Shown here one piece after another: positions 37,798 to 47,687 of a stretch of DNA of 64,000 nt (positions are counted from its first letter, which is position 1; each line of letters starts with the position of its first letter). Under the pieces are notes generated by a model. That model was not told the DNA's origin, searched no databases, and worked only from the letters and a program-made list of their open reading frames with translations. The DNA is taken from the NCBI RefSeq assembly GCF_004345325.1, contig NZ_SLVJ01000005.1:1-64000 (forward strand). Direction: 5' to 3'. A program made the translations under genes and the position numbers. This stretch comes from Acinetobacter calcoaceticus. Its GTDB lineage: Bacteria > Pseudomonadota > Gammaproteobacteria > Pseudomonadales > Moraxellaceae.

Positions 37798-38906
37798 TGG
37801 AGCATTCCCCAAGCATCGACTATCGACTACTGGTAGACAATCTAACAACAGCCATTTTACTGGTCGATCGTGATCTCAATATTTTTTATTTAAATTCTGC
37901 CTGCGAAGCATTGTTTGATATGAGTTTGCTGCGCGCCTCAGGCCAATCCGTGTTGAATATATTACATGCGCCTGATGATAGCTTTCATACCCATGAAGCC
38001 ATGCTCAATACCTTACATAAAGGTCAAGCCTATACCCGCCGAGAAGCGACGATCATCATTAACTTCAAAGATATTCATGTGGATTATTCGGTTTCTCAAC
38101 TCAGTTCAGGTAAAAGCTATCATCCTCTACTCTTGATTGAACTCAACCCGATTGATCGGATGTTAAAAATCGCCAAAGAAGAAAACTTAATTCAACAACA
38201 CCAAGTGACACGTCAGTTGATCCGTGGTGTTGCACATGAAATTAAAAATCCTTTGGGGGGCATACGGGGTGCCACCCAACTGTTGGCCCGCAGTCTAAAT
38301 GATCCTAAATATACCGAATTTACCGATGTGATTATTAGTGAAGTTGATCGTCTGAGAACTTTGGCAGACACCATGCTTGGGTCTAGACAACTCCCCAGCT
38401 ATGAATGGGTCAATATTCATGAACCCTTGGAGCGAGTCCGCGCATTGGTGGTCAATCAAACCAAAAAGAAAATACATATTACACGCGACTACGACTTGTC
38501 TTTACCTGAGGTTAAAGCTGATCGTGATCAATTGATTCAAGTCATGCTCAATATCAGTGTCAATGCCATTCAAGCCATGACCGAGAATAAAGATTTTTTT
38601 GAATCCCACCAACCCGCGTTGGTATTAAGAACCAGAATTCAGCGACTGGTCACGATTAATAGTGTTCTACACAAATCAACCATTCGGATCGATATTGAAG
38701 ACAATGGTCCCGGTATTCCTGAAGACCTACTTGAAGCGGTGTTTTATCCACTGGTTTCAGGTCGAGCCAAAGGCACCGGACTCGGTCTCAGTATCGCGCA
38801 AAATATTATGCACCAACACAATGGAATGATTGCTTGTCAATCTATCCCCGGAAAAACAATTTTTAGCCTTTATTTACCTTGGGAGTCGAATCATGTCGCA
38901 AAATAA
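37797..38906 (+). CDS. ntrB: nitrogen regulation sensor histidine kinase NtrB (GlnL)
   Basis: 369 residues, cytoplasmic. An N-terminal PAS domain (about 8-110) is followed by a HisKA H-box with His147 (GVAHEIKNPLGGIRGATQLL) and the ATPase N-box and G-boxes (NISVNAIQAM, DNGPGIPEDLLEAVFYPLVSG, GTGLGLSIAQNI). It phosphorylates or dephosphorylates NtrC in response to PII and glutamine status. It overlaps ntrC by 14 bp. glnA is not adjacent. Confidence 0.94.
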   Translation: MEHSPSIDYRLLVDNLTTAILLVDRDLNIFYLNSACEALFDMSLLRASGQSVLNILHAPDDSFHTHEAMLNTLHKGQAYTRREATIIINFKDIHVDYSVSQLSSGKSYHPLLLIELNPIDRMLKIAKEENLIQQHQVTRQLIRGVAHEIKNPLGGIRGATQLLARSLNDPKYTEFTDVIISEVDRLRTLADTMLGSRQLPSYEWVNIHEPLERVRALVVNQTKKKIHITRDYDLSLPEVKADRDQLIQVMLNISVNAIQAMTENKDFFESHQPALVLRTRIQRLVTINSVLHKSTIRIDIEDNGPGIPEDLLEAVFYPLVSGRAKGTGLGLSIAQNIMHQHNGMIACQSIPGKTIFSLYLPWESNHVAK

Positions 38907-40380
38907 AATTTGGGTCATTGATGATGATCGTGCAATGCGTTGGGTTTTAGAAAAAACATTTAAAGAAGAAGGTTTTGAGGTCTCAAGTTTTGAAGATGCT
39001 CAATCGGCACTGGATCAACTGCCGCAAAACACCCCCGATGTTATCCTCACTGATATTCGTATGCCTGGGATCGATGGTCTGACCTTTCTCGGCAAAGTGA
39101 AAAACAATTACCCAGATCTACCAGTCATCATTATGACTGCGCACTCAGACCTAGAATCTGCGGTGTCGAGCTATCAAACTGGTGCATTTGAATATCTACC
39201 TAAGCCTTTTGATATCGATGAAGCCTTGGCTTTGGTTAATCGTGCCATCATGCACATTAATAAGTTACAACAACAAGAATCTGCCAAAGCAGCACCAATT
39301 CAATCCACTGAAATTATCGGTGAATCGCCTGCGATGCAAGAGGTGTTCCGCGCCATTGGCCGATTATCGCAATCCCATATCACCGTATTGATTAATGGTG
39401 AATCAGGCACAGGTAAAGAGTTGGTGGCGCATGCACTGCATCGCCATTCACCTCGTAGCAGCAAGCCATTTATTGCATTAAATATGGCTGCTATTCCGAA
39501 AGATCTGATTGAAACTGAATTATTTGGTCATGAGAAAGGCGCCTTTACTGGTGCCAACACGCAACGCCAAGGCCGCTTCGAACAAGCCAATGGCGGCACC
39601 TTATTCCTCGATGAAATTGGGGACATGCCATTTGAAACCCAAACTCGCTTATTACGTGTCTTGGCAGATGGTGAGTTTTATCGTGTTGGTGGGCACATCC
39701 CCGTTCGTGTTGATGTCCGAATTGTTGCGGCAACCCATCAAGATTTGGAGAAATTGGTTCATGATGGCCGTTTCCGTGAAGATTTATATCATCGCCTGAA
39801 TGTCATTCGTATACACATTCCAAAACTTGCACATCGTTCAGAAGACATTCCAATGTTAGCGCAGCATTTCTTGGCGCGCGCAGGTAAAGAACTTGGTGTG
39901 AGTCCAAAGATCTTGCGTCGTGAAACCCAAGAATATATGCAAAAATTGCCATGGCAAGGCAATGTACGCCAACTTGAAAACACCTGTCGTTGGCTCACCG
40001 TGATGATCACCAGTCGCGAAGTCTACCCTGAAGACCTTCCGACTGAGTTAAAACAAATCCCGATTCAAAAAGCGGCGGATACCCCGACAACTGTCGCCAC
40101 GACTGAAACTGCTGCCACCCAAGAGTGGGATGAGTTATTGGGTTTATGGGCATTACAGAAATTAAAAAATGGTGAAATGAAAATCTTGGACATTGCCAGT
40201 CCGATGTTTGAACGCACCTTAATTAATGCTGCATTACAACAAACCCGTGGTCGTAAACGTCATGCTGCAGAACTTTTAGGCTGGGGTCGCAATACCCTAA
40301 CGCGCAAGCTTAAAGATCTCGGCTTGGAAACTGCCGATGATGAAGATGAAGAAGAAGCCAAACCGAGCGTGGTTGAATAG
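38893..40380 (+). CDS. ntrC: nitrogen regulation response regulator NtrC (GlnG)
   Basis: 495 residues from the ATG at 38893. An in-frame start at 38830 lies inside ntrB and is rejected because 38893 gives the usual receiver domain with phospho-acceptor Asp54. The AAA+ domain has GESGTGKE and the GAFTGA loop contacting sigma-54, and the C-terminal Fis-type helix-turn-helix reads GRKRHAAELLGWGRNTLTRKLKDL. An acidic tail (DDEDEEEAKPS) ends the protein. It activates nitrogen-limitation genes from sigma-54 promoters. Confidence 0.95.
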   Translation: MSQNKIWVIDDDRAMRWVLEKTFKEEGFEVSSFEDAQSALDQLPQNTPDVILTDIRMPGIDGLTFLGKVKNNYPDLPVIIMTAHSDLESAVSSYQTGAFEYLPKPFDIDEALALVNRAIMHINKLQQQESAKAAPIQSTEIIGESPAMQEVFRAIGRLSQSHITVLINGESGTGKELVAHALHRHSPRSSKPFIALNMAAIPKDLIETELFGHEKGAFTGANTQRQGRFEQANGGTLFLDEIGDMPFETQTRLLRVLADGEFYRVGGHIPVRVDVRIVAATHQDLEKLVHDGRFREDLYHRLNVIRIHIPKLAHRSEDIPMLAQHFLARAGKELGVSPKILRRETQEYMQKLPWQGNVRQLENTCRWLTVMITSREVYPEDLPTELKQIPIQKAADTPTTVATTETAATQEWDELLGLWALQKLKNGEMKILDIASPMFERTLINAALQQTRGRKRHAAELLGWGRNTLTRKLKDLGLETADDEDEEEAKPSVVE

Positions 40381-40405
40381 ACTTTAACCACACCAGTAGG
40401 ACTAC

Positions 40406-40442
40406 AAAAAAAATAGAGCCTCAACTGAGGCTCTATTTTTTT
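40406..40442. terminator. bidirectional terminator between ntrC and prpC
   Basis: AATAGAGCCTCA and TGAGGCTCTATT form a 12-bp stem with a 2-base centre, flanked by an A run and a T run. It serves the convergent ntrC and prpC. Confidence 0.9.
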
Positions 40443-40504
40443 GATTCACCATATTTGATTCGCTATTTAAGCGGATTGAGCTTTACACTTTAATTGCTTA
40501 AAAC

Positions 40505-41632
40505 TTAGCGCTGATCAATCGGTGGAACTGGACGCAATTCTGGGCCAGTATAATCCGCACTTGGACGAATAATACGGTTATCAGCACGTTGTTCCATGAC
40601 ATGTGCAGCCCAACCTGTCACACGGCTCATCACGAAGATTGGCGTAAACAATTTGGTCGCAATATCCATAAAGTGGTAAGCAGATGCATGGAAGAAATCT
40701 GCATTACAGAACAATTTCTTCTCGCGCCACATCACTTCTTCACAGCGTACAGACACTGGGTAAAGCACTGTGTCACCAACTTCTTTGGCTAAACGCTCAG
40801 ACCAGATTTTAATGATGCCATTACGTGGATCATTGTCTTTGTAAATCGCATGACCGAAGCCCATGATCTTTTCTTTACGCTCAAGCTTACCCATCATTTC
40901 ACGTTCAGCTTGTTCTGGCGAGGTCCAGTTTTCAATCATTTCCATCGCCGCTTCGTTCGCGCCACCATGCAGTGGGCCACGTAGCGAGCCGATTGCACCG
41001 GTAATACAAGAGTGCATATCTGATAAAGTTGAAGCACATACCCGCGCAGTAAAGGTTGAAGCGTTAAACTCATGCTCAGCATACAAGATCAATGAAACAT
41101 TCATGACTTGTTCATGCAATTCATTTGGTTTTTCACCACGAAGCAAATGCAAGAATTGAGCGCCGATAGAATCATCATCGGTATTTTCTTCTACACGTAC
41201 ACCATCATGGCTATAGCGATACCAGTAGCAAATGATTGCTGGCAAAGTTGCCAAAATACGATCTGCAACATCTTGTTGATCAGCAAAAGACTGTTCAGTT
41301 TCAAGATTACCGAGCATTGAAACACCAGTACGCATCACATCCATCGGATGCGAATCAGCTGGAATACGTTCCAAAACTTCTTTAAGTGCTTGCGGTAAGA
41401 CACGCAAAGATTTTAATTTAGCTTTATAGGTTTGCAACTGTTCGACTGTTGGCAATTCGCCAAAGAAAATCAGGTATGCCACTTCTTCAAATTGGCAGTT
41501 TTCAGCAAGATCTTGCACATCATAACCACGATACGTTAATCCTGCGCCGCTTTTACCAACGGTAGATAAAGCGGTTTTACCTGCGACTTGTCCGCGCAAC
41601 CCTGCGCCTGTGAGTACTTTTCCTTCAGCCAT
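40505..41632 (-). CDS. prpC: 2-methylcitrate synthase PrpC
   Basis: 375 residues of the citrate synthase family, in the length range of PrpC and shorter than GltA (about 430). Key segments are AEHEFNASTFTARV, RGPLHGGANE, the catalytic GFGHAIYKDNDPR and ADFFHASAYHFM. It condenses propionyl-CoA with oxaloacetate. Pairing with prpB 3 bp upstream supports this over plain citrate synthase. The usual third enzyme (prpD or acnD/prpF) does not follow. Confidence 0.9.
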   Translation of the reverse strand: MAEGKVLTGAGLRGQVAGKTALSTVGKSGAGLTYRGYDVQDLAENCQFEEVAYLIFFGELPTVEQLQTYKAKLKSLRVLPQALKEVLERIPADSHPMDVMRTGVSMLGNLETEQSFADQQDVADRILATLPAIICYWYRYSHDGVRVEENTDDDSIGAQFLHLLRGEKPNELHEQVMNVSLILYAEHEFNASTFTARVCASTLSDMHSCITGAIGSLRGPLHGGANEAAMEMIENWTSPEQAEREMMGKLERKEKIMGFGHAIYKDNDPRNGIIKIWSERLAKEVGDTVLYPVSVRCEEVMWREKKLFCNADFFHASAYHFMDIATKLFTPIFVMSRVTGWAAHVMEQRADNRIIRPSADYTGPELRPVPPIDQR

Positions 41633-41635
41633 TTT

Positions 41636-42520
41636 TTAGCTCTCCTGCTTAAATAATTTATCCAAAGTATTTTCAAATGTATGATAATCAAGGAATTCAT
41701 ACAATTCTTTGCGCTGCTGCATACCCTCTAAAGCATGCACTTGAGTGCCATTTTTACGGATTGAGTGCATCACTTCCAAGGCTGCTTTTTGCATTGCGCG
41801 TGTAGCAGACAATGGATATAACACCATGCTAATCCCTTGCTCACCCAATTCATCAACGGTGTAATACGGTGTATCACCAAACTCAGTGATATTGGCCAAC
41901 ACAGGCACACCCACAGCATCACATACAGTACGGTACATCGTGATATCCGTCATGGCTTCTGCAAATATCGCATCTGCACCCGCTTCTACACATGCACAAG
42001 CACGATCAATAACAGCTTGCAAACCTTCTTTTTGTAAGGCATCAGTACGCGCCATCACCACAAAGTTAGAATCCGTTTTGGCATCGACAGCAGCCTTGAT
42101 CCGATCTACCATTTCTTGTTGAGAAACAATTTCTTTGTTTGGACGGTGACCACAGCGTTTTTGTGCCACTTGATCTTCAATGTGTACGGCCGCCGCGCCT
42201 GCACGAATCATTTCTTTTACACTACGTGCAATATTAAATGCGCCACCCCAACCGGTATCAATGTCAACCAACAATGGTGTATCTACACGTTCAGTAATAC
42301 GACGGACATCTTCAAGGACATTGTCCAGACTGGTAATACCTAAATCTGGTAATCCATAAGAATAGTTTGCGACCCCTGCACCCGAAACATAAATGGCTTT
42401 ATAACCCACCTGCTTTGCCATCATCGCAGCATAAGCATTTACAGTGCCGATAATCTGTAATGGTTTTTCAACTTCTAATGCTTGTCTAAATCGTAAACCA
42501 GCAGACGTTTGATCTGTCAT
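41636..42520 (-). CDS. prpB: 2-methylisocitrate lyase PrpB
   Basis: 294 residues from the ATG at 42520, preceded by GGAAGGGA. An upstream start at 42541 is less well placed. It belongs to the isocitrate lyase/PEP mutase family: [27 protein letters not shown], the metal-binding EDQ and the active-site loop [10 protein letters not shown] are all present. It cleaves 2-methylisocitrate to pyruvate and succinate. It is divergent from the TetR gene. Confidence 0.93.
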   Translation of the reverse strand: MTDQTSAGLRFRQALEVEKPLQIIGTVNAYAAMMAKQVGYKAIYVSGAGVANYSYGLPDLGITSLDNVLEDVRRITERVDTPLLVDIDTGWGGAFNIARSVKEMIRAGAAAVHIEDQVAQKRCGHRPNKEIVSQQEMVDRIKAAVDAKTDSNFVVMARTDALQKEGLQAVIDRACACVEAGADAIFAEAMTDITMYRTVCDAVGVPVLANITEFGDTPYYTVDELGEQGISMVLYPLSATRAMQKAALEVMHSIRKNGTQVHALEGMQQRKELYEFLDYHTFENTLDKLFKQES

Positions 42521-42764
42521 ATTCCCTTCCACAGTCATCACTTTATTTGTCGGAATTCGAGTATAGCCGTAAATATGTGAACATCTATGACTTTTTGGGT
42601 CAATTACTCTAAAACTTTAGTCACAAACGTGAAAATTCATCTTCTTTACCGAATGGTAAAAAAATACAACATTTCTGCACACTTATTATTGATGAATCAA
42701 GATTTTTCTTGACTAACTTGCTACAATCTGGACAAGACAATCTTATTTTTTTATGCGATGACCC

Positions 42765-43418
42765 ATGGATAATCAACTCGTGCAGATGGACAGTGCTCAA
42801 TGCGACTTCCCACTCACCCGACGTGGTCATCAACGCCGTACGGCCCTACTACTCAGTGCAACCAAATTATTTTTGGAACGCGGTTATGATGCCGTTTCAC
42901 TCGATGACATTGTCAATCATGCCGGAGGCTCTAAAGCCTCCATCTATAAATACTTTGGCAGCAAAGAAGGTCTATTTATCGCGATTTGCGACTTTCGTCG
43001 TGTTGAGTTTTTCAAGGACATTTGCCCTGCTTTCGAACAAAGCAAAGACGACTTACGCGCCTACTTAATCCGTAATCTCAATAATTTTTATCTTAATCTC
43101 GTTGATCCAGAAAGTGCTGCATTCATTCGCCTGATTGTTGAGCGCACTCAATCAAATCCAGAATTCGCCCTTTACCTGCATGAACAAGGGCCAAAATTGA
43201 TTCAAGCTGCCATCGCTAAAGCACTTGAAAATGCCCACAATCAAAACATTCTAAATTGTCCACATCCTTTGTTTTCTGCGCAATTGTATATTGGCATTAT
43301 TCGTCACCTTGAATGGAAAACAATTATGGGAATTGATATTCAGCAGAATGACCCAGAAATTGCTGCTTATTTTGAATATAGTATTGATCGCTTTCTTGAA
43401 GGACATCAGAAGATCTAA
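42765..43418 (+). CDS. TetR/AcrR-family regulator
   Basis: 217 residues. The N-terminal helix-turn-helix (RRTALLLSATKLFLERGYDAVSLDDIVNHAGGSKASIYKYFGSKEGLF) is typical TetR. The C-terminal part resembles the AefR-like ligand/dimerisation domain. It sits back to back with prpB with a 244-bp gap, so it may control prpBC, although prp genes of this group are usually regulated by a GntR or sigma-54 protein. The ligand is unknown. It is followed by argF. Confidence 0.85.
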   Translation: MDNQLVQMDSAQCDFPLTRRGHQRRTALLLSATKLFLERGYDAVSLDDIVNHAGGSKASIYKYFGSKEGLFIAICDFRRVEFFKDICPAFEQSKDDLRAYLIRNLNNFYLNLVDPESAAFIRLIVERTQSNPEFALYLHEQGPKLIQAAIAKALENAHNQNILNCPHPLFSAQLYIGIIRHLEWKTIMGIDIQQNDPEIAAYFEYSIDRFLEGHQKI

Positions 43419-43421
43419 TTT

Positions 43422-43449
43422 TTGCATTTCGCTTTAATTATAGTATATT
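43422..43449 (+). promoter_or_regulatory. candidate argF promoter
   Basis: TTGCAT and TATATT separated by 16 bp, starting right after the TetR stop codon and about 88 bp before argF. Confidence 0.5.
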
Positions 43450-43478
43450 AGGCGATTCTCCTTTTTACTTTTACATCA

Positions 43479-43498
43479 ACCAACAATGGATTGTTGGT
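43479..43498. promoter_or_regulatory. perfect 20-bp palindrome in the argF leader
   Basis: ACCAACAATGGATTGTTGGT has 9-bp arms around GG. It lies about 23 bp after the presumed transcription start, where it could be an operator or form an RNA hairpin. It does not resemble the E. coli ARG box. Confidence 0.5.
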
Positions 43499-43536
43499 CA
43501 ATTCTCTATTGACTAAACAATGATTGTGGAGTGACC

Positions 43537-44457
43537 ATGGCGCTACGACATTTTCTTACTTTAGGTGACTTAAGCACTGAAGAATTAAACCAAATCATTC
43601 AAAGAGCATTGCAACTAAAACGCATGCAACATCAGAATGAAGTTTATCAGCCCTTTGTTGGCAAAGTAATGGGAATGATCTTTGAAAAATCCAGCACCCG
43701 AACCCGAGTCTCATTTGAAGCAGGTATGAGCCAATTTGGTGGTAGTGCTATTTTTCTCTCATCAAGAGACACCCAACTTGGTCGTGGCGAACCGATCGAA
43801 GATTCTGCACGTGTCATTTCTAGCATGTTAGATATCGTCATGATCCGCACCTTTGGTCACGATATTGTAGAGCGTTTCGCTCAACATTCAACCGTTCCCG
43901 TGATCAATGCATTGACCGATGACCACCACCCTTGTCAACTCCTCGCGGATGTTCAAACTTATGTCGAGCATCGCGGTCCGATCGCAGGTAAAACGGTTGC
44001 ATGGATTGGTGATGGCAACAACATGTGTAACTCATATATTGAAGCTGCACACATGTGGGGTTTCAAACTCAAGATTGCATCACCTCAAGGCTATGAACCG
44101 CAAGCGCAATTTGTAACGCCGTTTAGCCATTGCGTTGAGTTGGTGGATTCTGCCGAGGCAGCCGCTCAAGATGCCGATCTGATCGTGACAGATGTTTGGG
44201 CCAGCATGGGCCAAGAACAAGAACAGAAGATCCGTGAAAAAGCCTTTGCAAACTATCAAGTCAATGAATCACTCATGGCTCTGGCACATCCAGATTGCTT
44301 GTTTATGCATTGTCTTCCTGCACATCGCGGTGAAGAAATCTCAGAAAACATGCTTGATCATAAAAATGCAGTGGTTTGGGATGAAGCTGAAAATCGCTTG
44401 CATGCCCAAAAAGCGTTGGTCGAATTTTTAATCAATGAAAATCTGAAATCGGCTTAA
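43537..44457 (+). CDS. argF: ornithine carbamoyltransferase ArgF
   Basis: 306 residues from the ATG at 43537 (GGAG six bases upstream). A GTG two codons earlier is possible. It makes citrulline from ornithine and carbamoyl phosphate. The carbamoyl-phosphate site [10 protein letters not shown], the [11 protein letters not shown] segment, DVWASMGQE and the catalytic [10 protein letters not shown] are present. Confidence 0.95.
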   Translation: MALRHFLTLGDLSTEELNQIIQRALQLKRMQHQNEVYQPFVGKVMGMIFEKSSTRTRVSFEAGMSQFGGSAIFLSSRDTQLGRGEPIEDSARVISSMLDIVMIRTFGHDIVERFAQHSTVPVINALTDDHHPCQLLADVQTYVEHRGPIAGKTVAWIGDGNNMCNSYIEAAHMWGFKLKIASPQGYEPQAQFVTPFSHCVELVDSAEAAAQDADLIVTDVWASMGQEQEQKIREKAFANYQVNESLMALAHPDCLFMHCLPAHRGEEISENMLDHKNAVVWDEAENRLHAQKALVEFLINENLKSA

Positions 44458-44470
44458 GCAGCAAAAACTC

Positions 44471-44506
44471 AAAAGGCTTTATATCATGAGATATAAAGCC
44501 TTTTTT
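44471..44506. terminator. rho-independent terminator after argF
   Basis: AAAGGCTTTATATC/GATATAAAGCCTTT stem with an ATGA loop followed by a T run. Confidence 0.9.
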
Positions 44507-44542
44507 TATTTCAAATACACCTTACATTGGATGCATATCCAA

Positions 44543-44896
44543 TTACCGTACCAGACCTTGCGGCTGCAAGATAATCACGGCTGCGCCAACGATCACGATC
44601 AGCCCACCAAATAGATCCCAACGACTCAAGCTCACTTGATCAACAAATCTCAACCACATCAATGCAGAAAATATATAGATCCCACCATAGGCTGCGTATA
44701 TACGTCCAGATGCTGCAGGATGTAAGGTCAACAACCAAACAAACAAAGCCAAACTGAGTATTGTCGGTAACCACAACCAGTGAGATCGACCTTGATTTAA
44801 GATCAAATAGGGAAAATAACAGCCCAGTATTTCAGCCACTGCAGTGACTAAAAACAAGCCAAAAGTTGCCATCACCTTCGTGATTTGAATATCCAT
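44543..44896 (-). CDS. YnfA-family (UPF0060) small membrane protein
   Basis: 117 residues from the ATG at 44896, which has a GGGG five bases upstream. A longer frame starts at 44929 inside the clpA terminator and is unlikely. Four membrane helices and the family segments [31 protein letters not shown] and [17 protein letters not shown] identify YnfA-type proteins, related to small multidrug-resistance transporters. Transport activity is inferred only. Confidence 0.88.
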   Translation of the reverse strand: MDIQITKVMATFGLFLVTAVAEILGCYFPYLILNQGRSHWLWLPTILSLALFVWLLTLHPAASGRIYAAYGGIYIFSALMWLRFVDQVSLSRWDLFGGLIVIVGAAVIILQPQGLVR

Positions 44897-44905
44897 ACAT
44901 ACCCC

Positions 44906-44938
44906 AAAAAAATAACCCGTGTAAGTCACGGGCTATTT
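44906..44938 (-). terminator. terminator of the clpS-clpA unit
   Basis: On the minus strand AATAGCCCGTG...CACGGGTTATT is followed by a T run. It lies about 37 bp after clpA and ends at the ribosome binding site of the YnfA-family gene. Confidence 0.75.
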
Positions 44939-44974
44939 AATATTACATTGAATTTAAAAACAGAATAAAACAGG

Positions 44975-47251
44975 TTAAGCAGGTTCAGCCGCTTGATCCT
45001 CGAAGACTTCAAGTTTTAAACCAATCGCCTTGCCATTCTCTTTTTTCACAGTGACTGCAACATTACCACCATGATCAGCCAACTCACCAAATAAAATCAT
45101 TTCAGCCAGCGGTTTTTTCAAGTGCTCTTGAATTAAACGCTGCATTGGTCGTGCACCCATGAGGCGATCATAGCCATGTTCAGCCATCCAATCTCGCGCA
45201 TCTTGATCAAACTCAAGTACGACTTTTTTATCATCCAACTGAGCTTGCAATTCAGTTAAGAATTTATCCACGACAGAATCAATGATCGTCACTGGCAATG
45301 CTTTGAATTGGATAACAGCATCCAAACGATTACGGAACTCTGGTGAGAATGCCCGCTTCATTGCCTCTTGGTTGTCATTGCTATTGTCTTGCTCAGTGAA
45401 CCCGATACTGGTCCGAGAAATACTCTCTGCACCGATATTGGTGGTCAGTACAATAATCACATTACGGAAATCAGATTTACGTCCGTTATTATCCGTCAAT
45501 GCGCCATGATCCATCATTTGCAGAAGCAAATTAAATACATCTGGATGAGCCTTCTCAATTTCATCTAGCAACAATACGCAGTGTGGATGTTTGTGTACTG
45601 CATCCGTCAATAAACCACCTTGGTCATAACCCACATAACCTGGAGGTGCACCGATCAAACGCGATACTGCATGACGCTCCATGTACTCAGACATGTCGAA
45701 TCGCACCAATTCCACACCCAATTGTTTGGCCAACTGTTTGGTGACTTCAGTTTTACCCACCCCTGTAGGCCCAGCAAACACAAAGCTACCGACGGGTTTA
45801 TCTGGTGATTTCAAGCCAGCACGAGAGAGTTTAATCGCAGATGCCAATGCTGTAATCGCCTCATCTTGACCAAACACCACACGCTTCAGATCACGCTCTA
45901 GATTTTCAAGCACTGACTTATCATCTTTAGACACTGTTTTCGGTGGAATTCGAGCAATCTTAGAGACGATATCTTCGATATTAATCACTGAGATAATATT
46001 ATTTTCAGGATCTACTTTAAGTCGGCGTTGTGCACCAGCTTCATCAATCACATCAATGGCTTTATCCGGTAGGAAGCGGTCATTAATGAACTTCGCAGAT
46101 AACTCAACCGCCGAAACCAAAGCACTGTCTTCATAAACCACATGATGAAACTCTTCAAACTTGGTTTTTAAGCCACGAAGAATATCAATGGTTTCAGAAA
46201 TCGACGGCTCATTGACATCAATTTTTTGGAAACGACGTGACAATGCATGATCTTTTTCAAAAACTTGGCGGTATTCTTGGAACGTCGTCGAACCAATACA
46301 ACGTAAACTACCATTGGCCAAAGCAGGTTTGATCAAATTTGAGGCATCCATGGTACTGCCCATACTTGAGCCAGCACCAATGATCATATGAATTTCATCG
46401 ATAAATAACACAGCTTCTGGTTTTTTCTTCAACGCATTGAGTAATTGTTTTAAACGTTTTTCAAAATCACCACGATATTTGGTACCTGCAACCAACGCCC
46501 CTATATCCAAGCTATAAATTTCTGCATGCGCCAAAGGCTTAGGAGCCTTACCATTCATAATCAACCATGCTAAACCTTCTGCAATCGAGGTTTTACCCAC
46601 CCCAGGATCACCGACCAGTAAAGGATTGTTTTTTCGACGACGACATAGGATTTGTGCAGCACGTTCAATTTCTTTTTCACGGCCAATCAATGGATCCGTT
46701 TTGCCTTTTTGTGCTTCGACATTTAAATTCAGTGTGTATAGCTCTAATGGTCCTGCATTTGCAGAAGCACCTACATCATTTTCGACATCTTCAACTTCTT
46801 CTTCGACCTGTATTTCATCTTTTCGTGCACCATGAGAGAGATACTGAGTTAAAGTCAACCGATTGATTTGATGACGTTTAAGTAAGTAAACAGCAAAAGA
46901 ATCTCGTTCAGAATACATCGCAACCAAGACGTCAGCGCCCTCTACAGTGCGGTCACCGCCACTGGACTGCACATGAAAAATTGCACGCTGTAAAATACGA
47001 TCAAAGCTTTCAGTTGGATGTGGTGCTTGATCACTATTTTCAGCCAATTTAGGCGTATGTTGCTCTACATACTCTTCTAATTCTTTACGTAAGCTGACGA
47101 TCTCTGCACCACATGCTTTTAAAGCATTGACAGCTGAATCATTATCAAGCAAAGCCAAGAGCAAGTGTTCAACAGTAAGAAACTCATGTCTCTTTTGACG
47201 CGCCATGCTGACAGCCAAACGTAATGAGACTTCTAATTGACGACTGAGCAT
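44975..47251 (-). CDS. clpA: ATP-dependent protease ATPase subunit ClpA
   Basis: 758 residues from the ATG at 47251, preceded by AAGGGGG, the same length as E. coli ClpA. The longer frame to 47386 overlaps clpS and is rejected. An N-terminal double Clp repeat (binding ClpS) is followed by two AAA+ modules with Walker A GDPGVGKT and GPTGVGKT and a C-terminal D2-small domain. It unfolds substrates for ClpP, which is not encoded here. It lies 10 bp after clpS. Confidence 0.96.
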   Translation of the reverse strand: MLSRQLEVSLRLAVSMARQKRHEFLTVEHLLLALLDNDSAVNALKACGAEIVSLRKELEEYVEQHTPKLAENSDQAPHPTESFDRILQRAIFHVQSSGGDRTVEGADVLVAMYSERDSFAVYLLKRHQINRLTLTQYLSHGARKDEIQVEEEVEDVENDVGASANAGPLELYTLNLNVEAQKGKTDPLIGREKEIERAAQILCRRRKNNPLLVGDPGVGKTSIAEGLAWLIMNGKAPKPLAHAEIYSLDIGALVAGTKYRGDFEKRLKQLLNALKKKPEAVLFIDEIHMIIGAGSSMGSTMDASNLIKPALANGSLRCIGSTTFQEYRQVFEKDHALSRRFQKIDVNEPSISETIDILRGLKTKFEEFHHVVYEDSALVSAVELSAKFINDRFLPDKAIDVIDEAGAQRRLKVDPENNIISVINIEDIVSKIARIPPKTVSKDDKSVLENLERDLKRVVFGQDEAITALASAIKLSRAGLKSPDKPVGSFVFAGPTGVGKTEVTKQLAKQLGVELVRFDMSEYMERHAVSRLIGAPPGYVGYDQGGLLTDAVHKHPHCVLLLDEIEKAHPDVFNLLLQMMDHGALTDNNGRKSDFRNVIIVLTTNIGAESISRTSIGFTEQDNSNDNQEAMKRAFSPEFRNRLDAVIQFKALPVTIIDSVVDKFLTELQAQLDDKKVVLEFDQDARDWMAEHGYDRLMGARPMQRLIQEHLKKPLAEMILFGELADHGGNVAVTVKKENGKAIGLKLEVFEDQAAEPA

Positions 47252-47261
47252 GGAGACCCCC

Positions 47262-47687
47262 TTATTCTTTAGGCTCAATCTGACAAAGTAATGGATAACC
47301 TTGAGAGCGAGCGTAATTATTAACTTGATTGGCTTTGGTTTCAGCGATCTCTCTAGGATAGATCCCCGCAACACCTTTGCCTTCATAGTGTACTGTTAGC
47401 ATTACTTGAGTAGCTTGGTCAAGATTTAAAGCAAAGTATTGTTGTAAAATCTCAATTACAAAGTCCATCGGGGTATAGTCATCGTTCAACAATACCACGG
47501 CATATAATGGGGGTCGCTTGATCTCTGGTGGCGCTGTTTGCACAGCGATATCACCATCAGAATCCTCATGTTGAGTGTCAACTAAACTGGGATTGAAGTG
47601 CCAATCCACATAGCCAGATTGATTAAATGAGGATTTAATTTCATTTAAACTGATTTTACGCTTAGGCATAGTTCTTAAGTTCATCAT
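47262..47687 (-). CDS. clpS: ClpS adaptor of the N-end rule pathway
   Basis: 141 residues. The C-terminal ~90 residues hold the ClpS core: [23 protein letters not shown] and the [28 protein letters not shown] segment that binds N-degrons and ClpA. The N-terminal ~45 residues are longer than in E. coli ClpS (106 residues) and include an acidic stretch (EDSDGD). The Met at 47684 or an inner Met at residue 7 could be the real start. The order upstream gene-clpS-clpA is compact. Confidence 0.93.
   Translation of the reverse strand: MMNLRTMPKRKISLNEIKSSFNQSGYVDWHFNPSLVDTQHEDSDGDIAVQTAPPEIKRPPLYAVVLLNDDYTPMDFVIEILQQYFALNLDQATQVMLTVHYEGKGVAGIYPREIAETKANQVNNYARSQGYPLLCQIEPKE

Noticed and set aside
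47252..47386. N-terminal extension of ClpA to 47386
   Set aside because: It overlaps clpS; the inner ATG has a strong ribosome binding site and gives the standard 758 residues.
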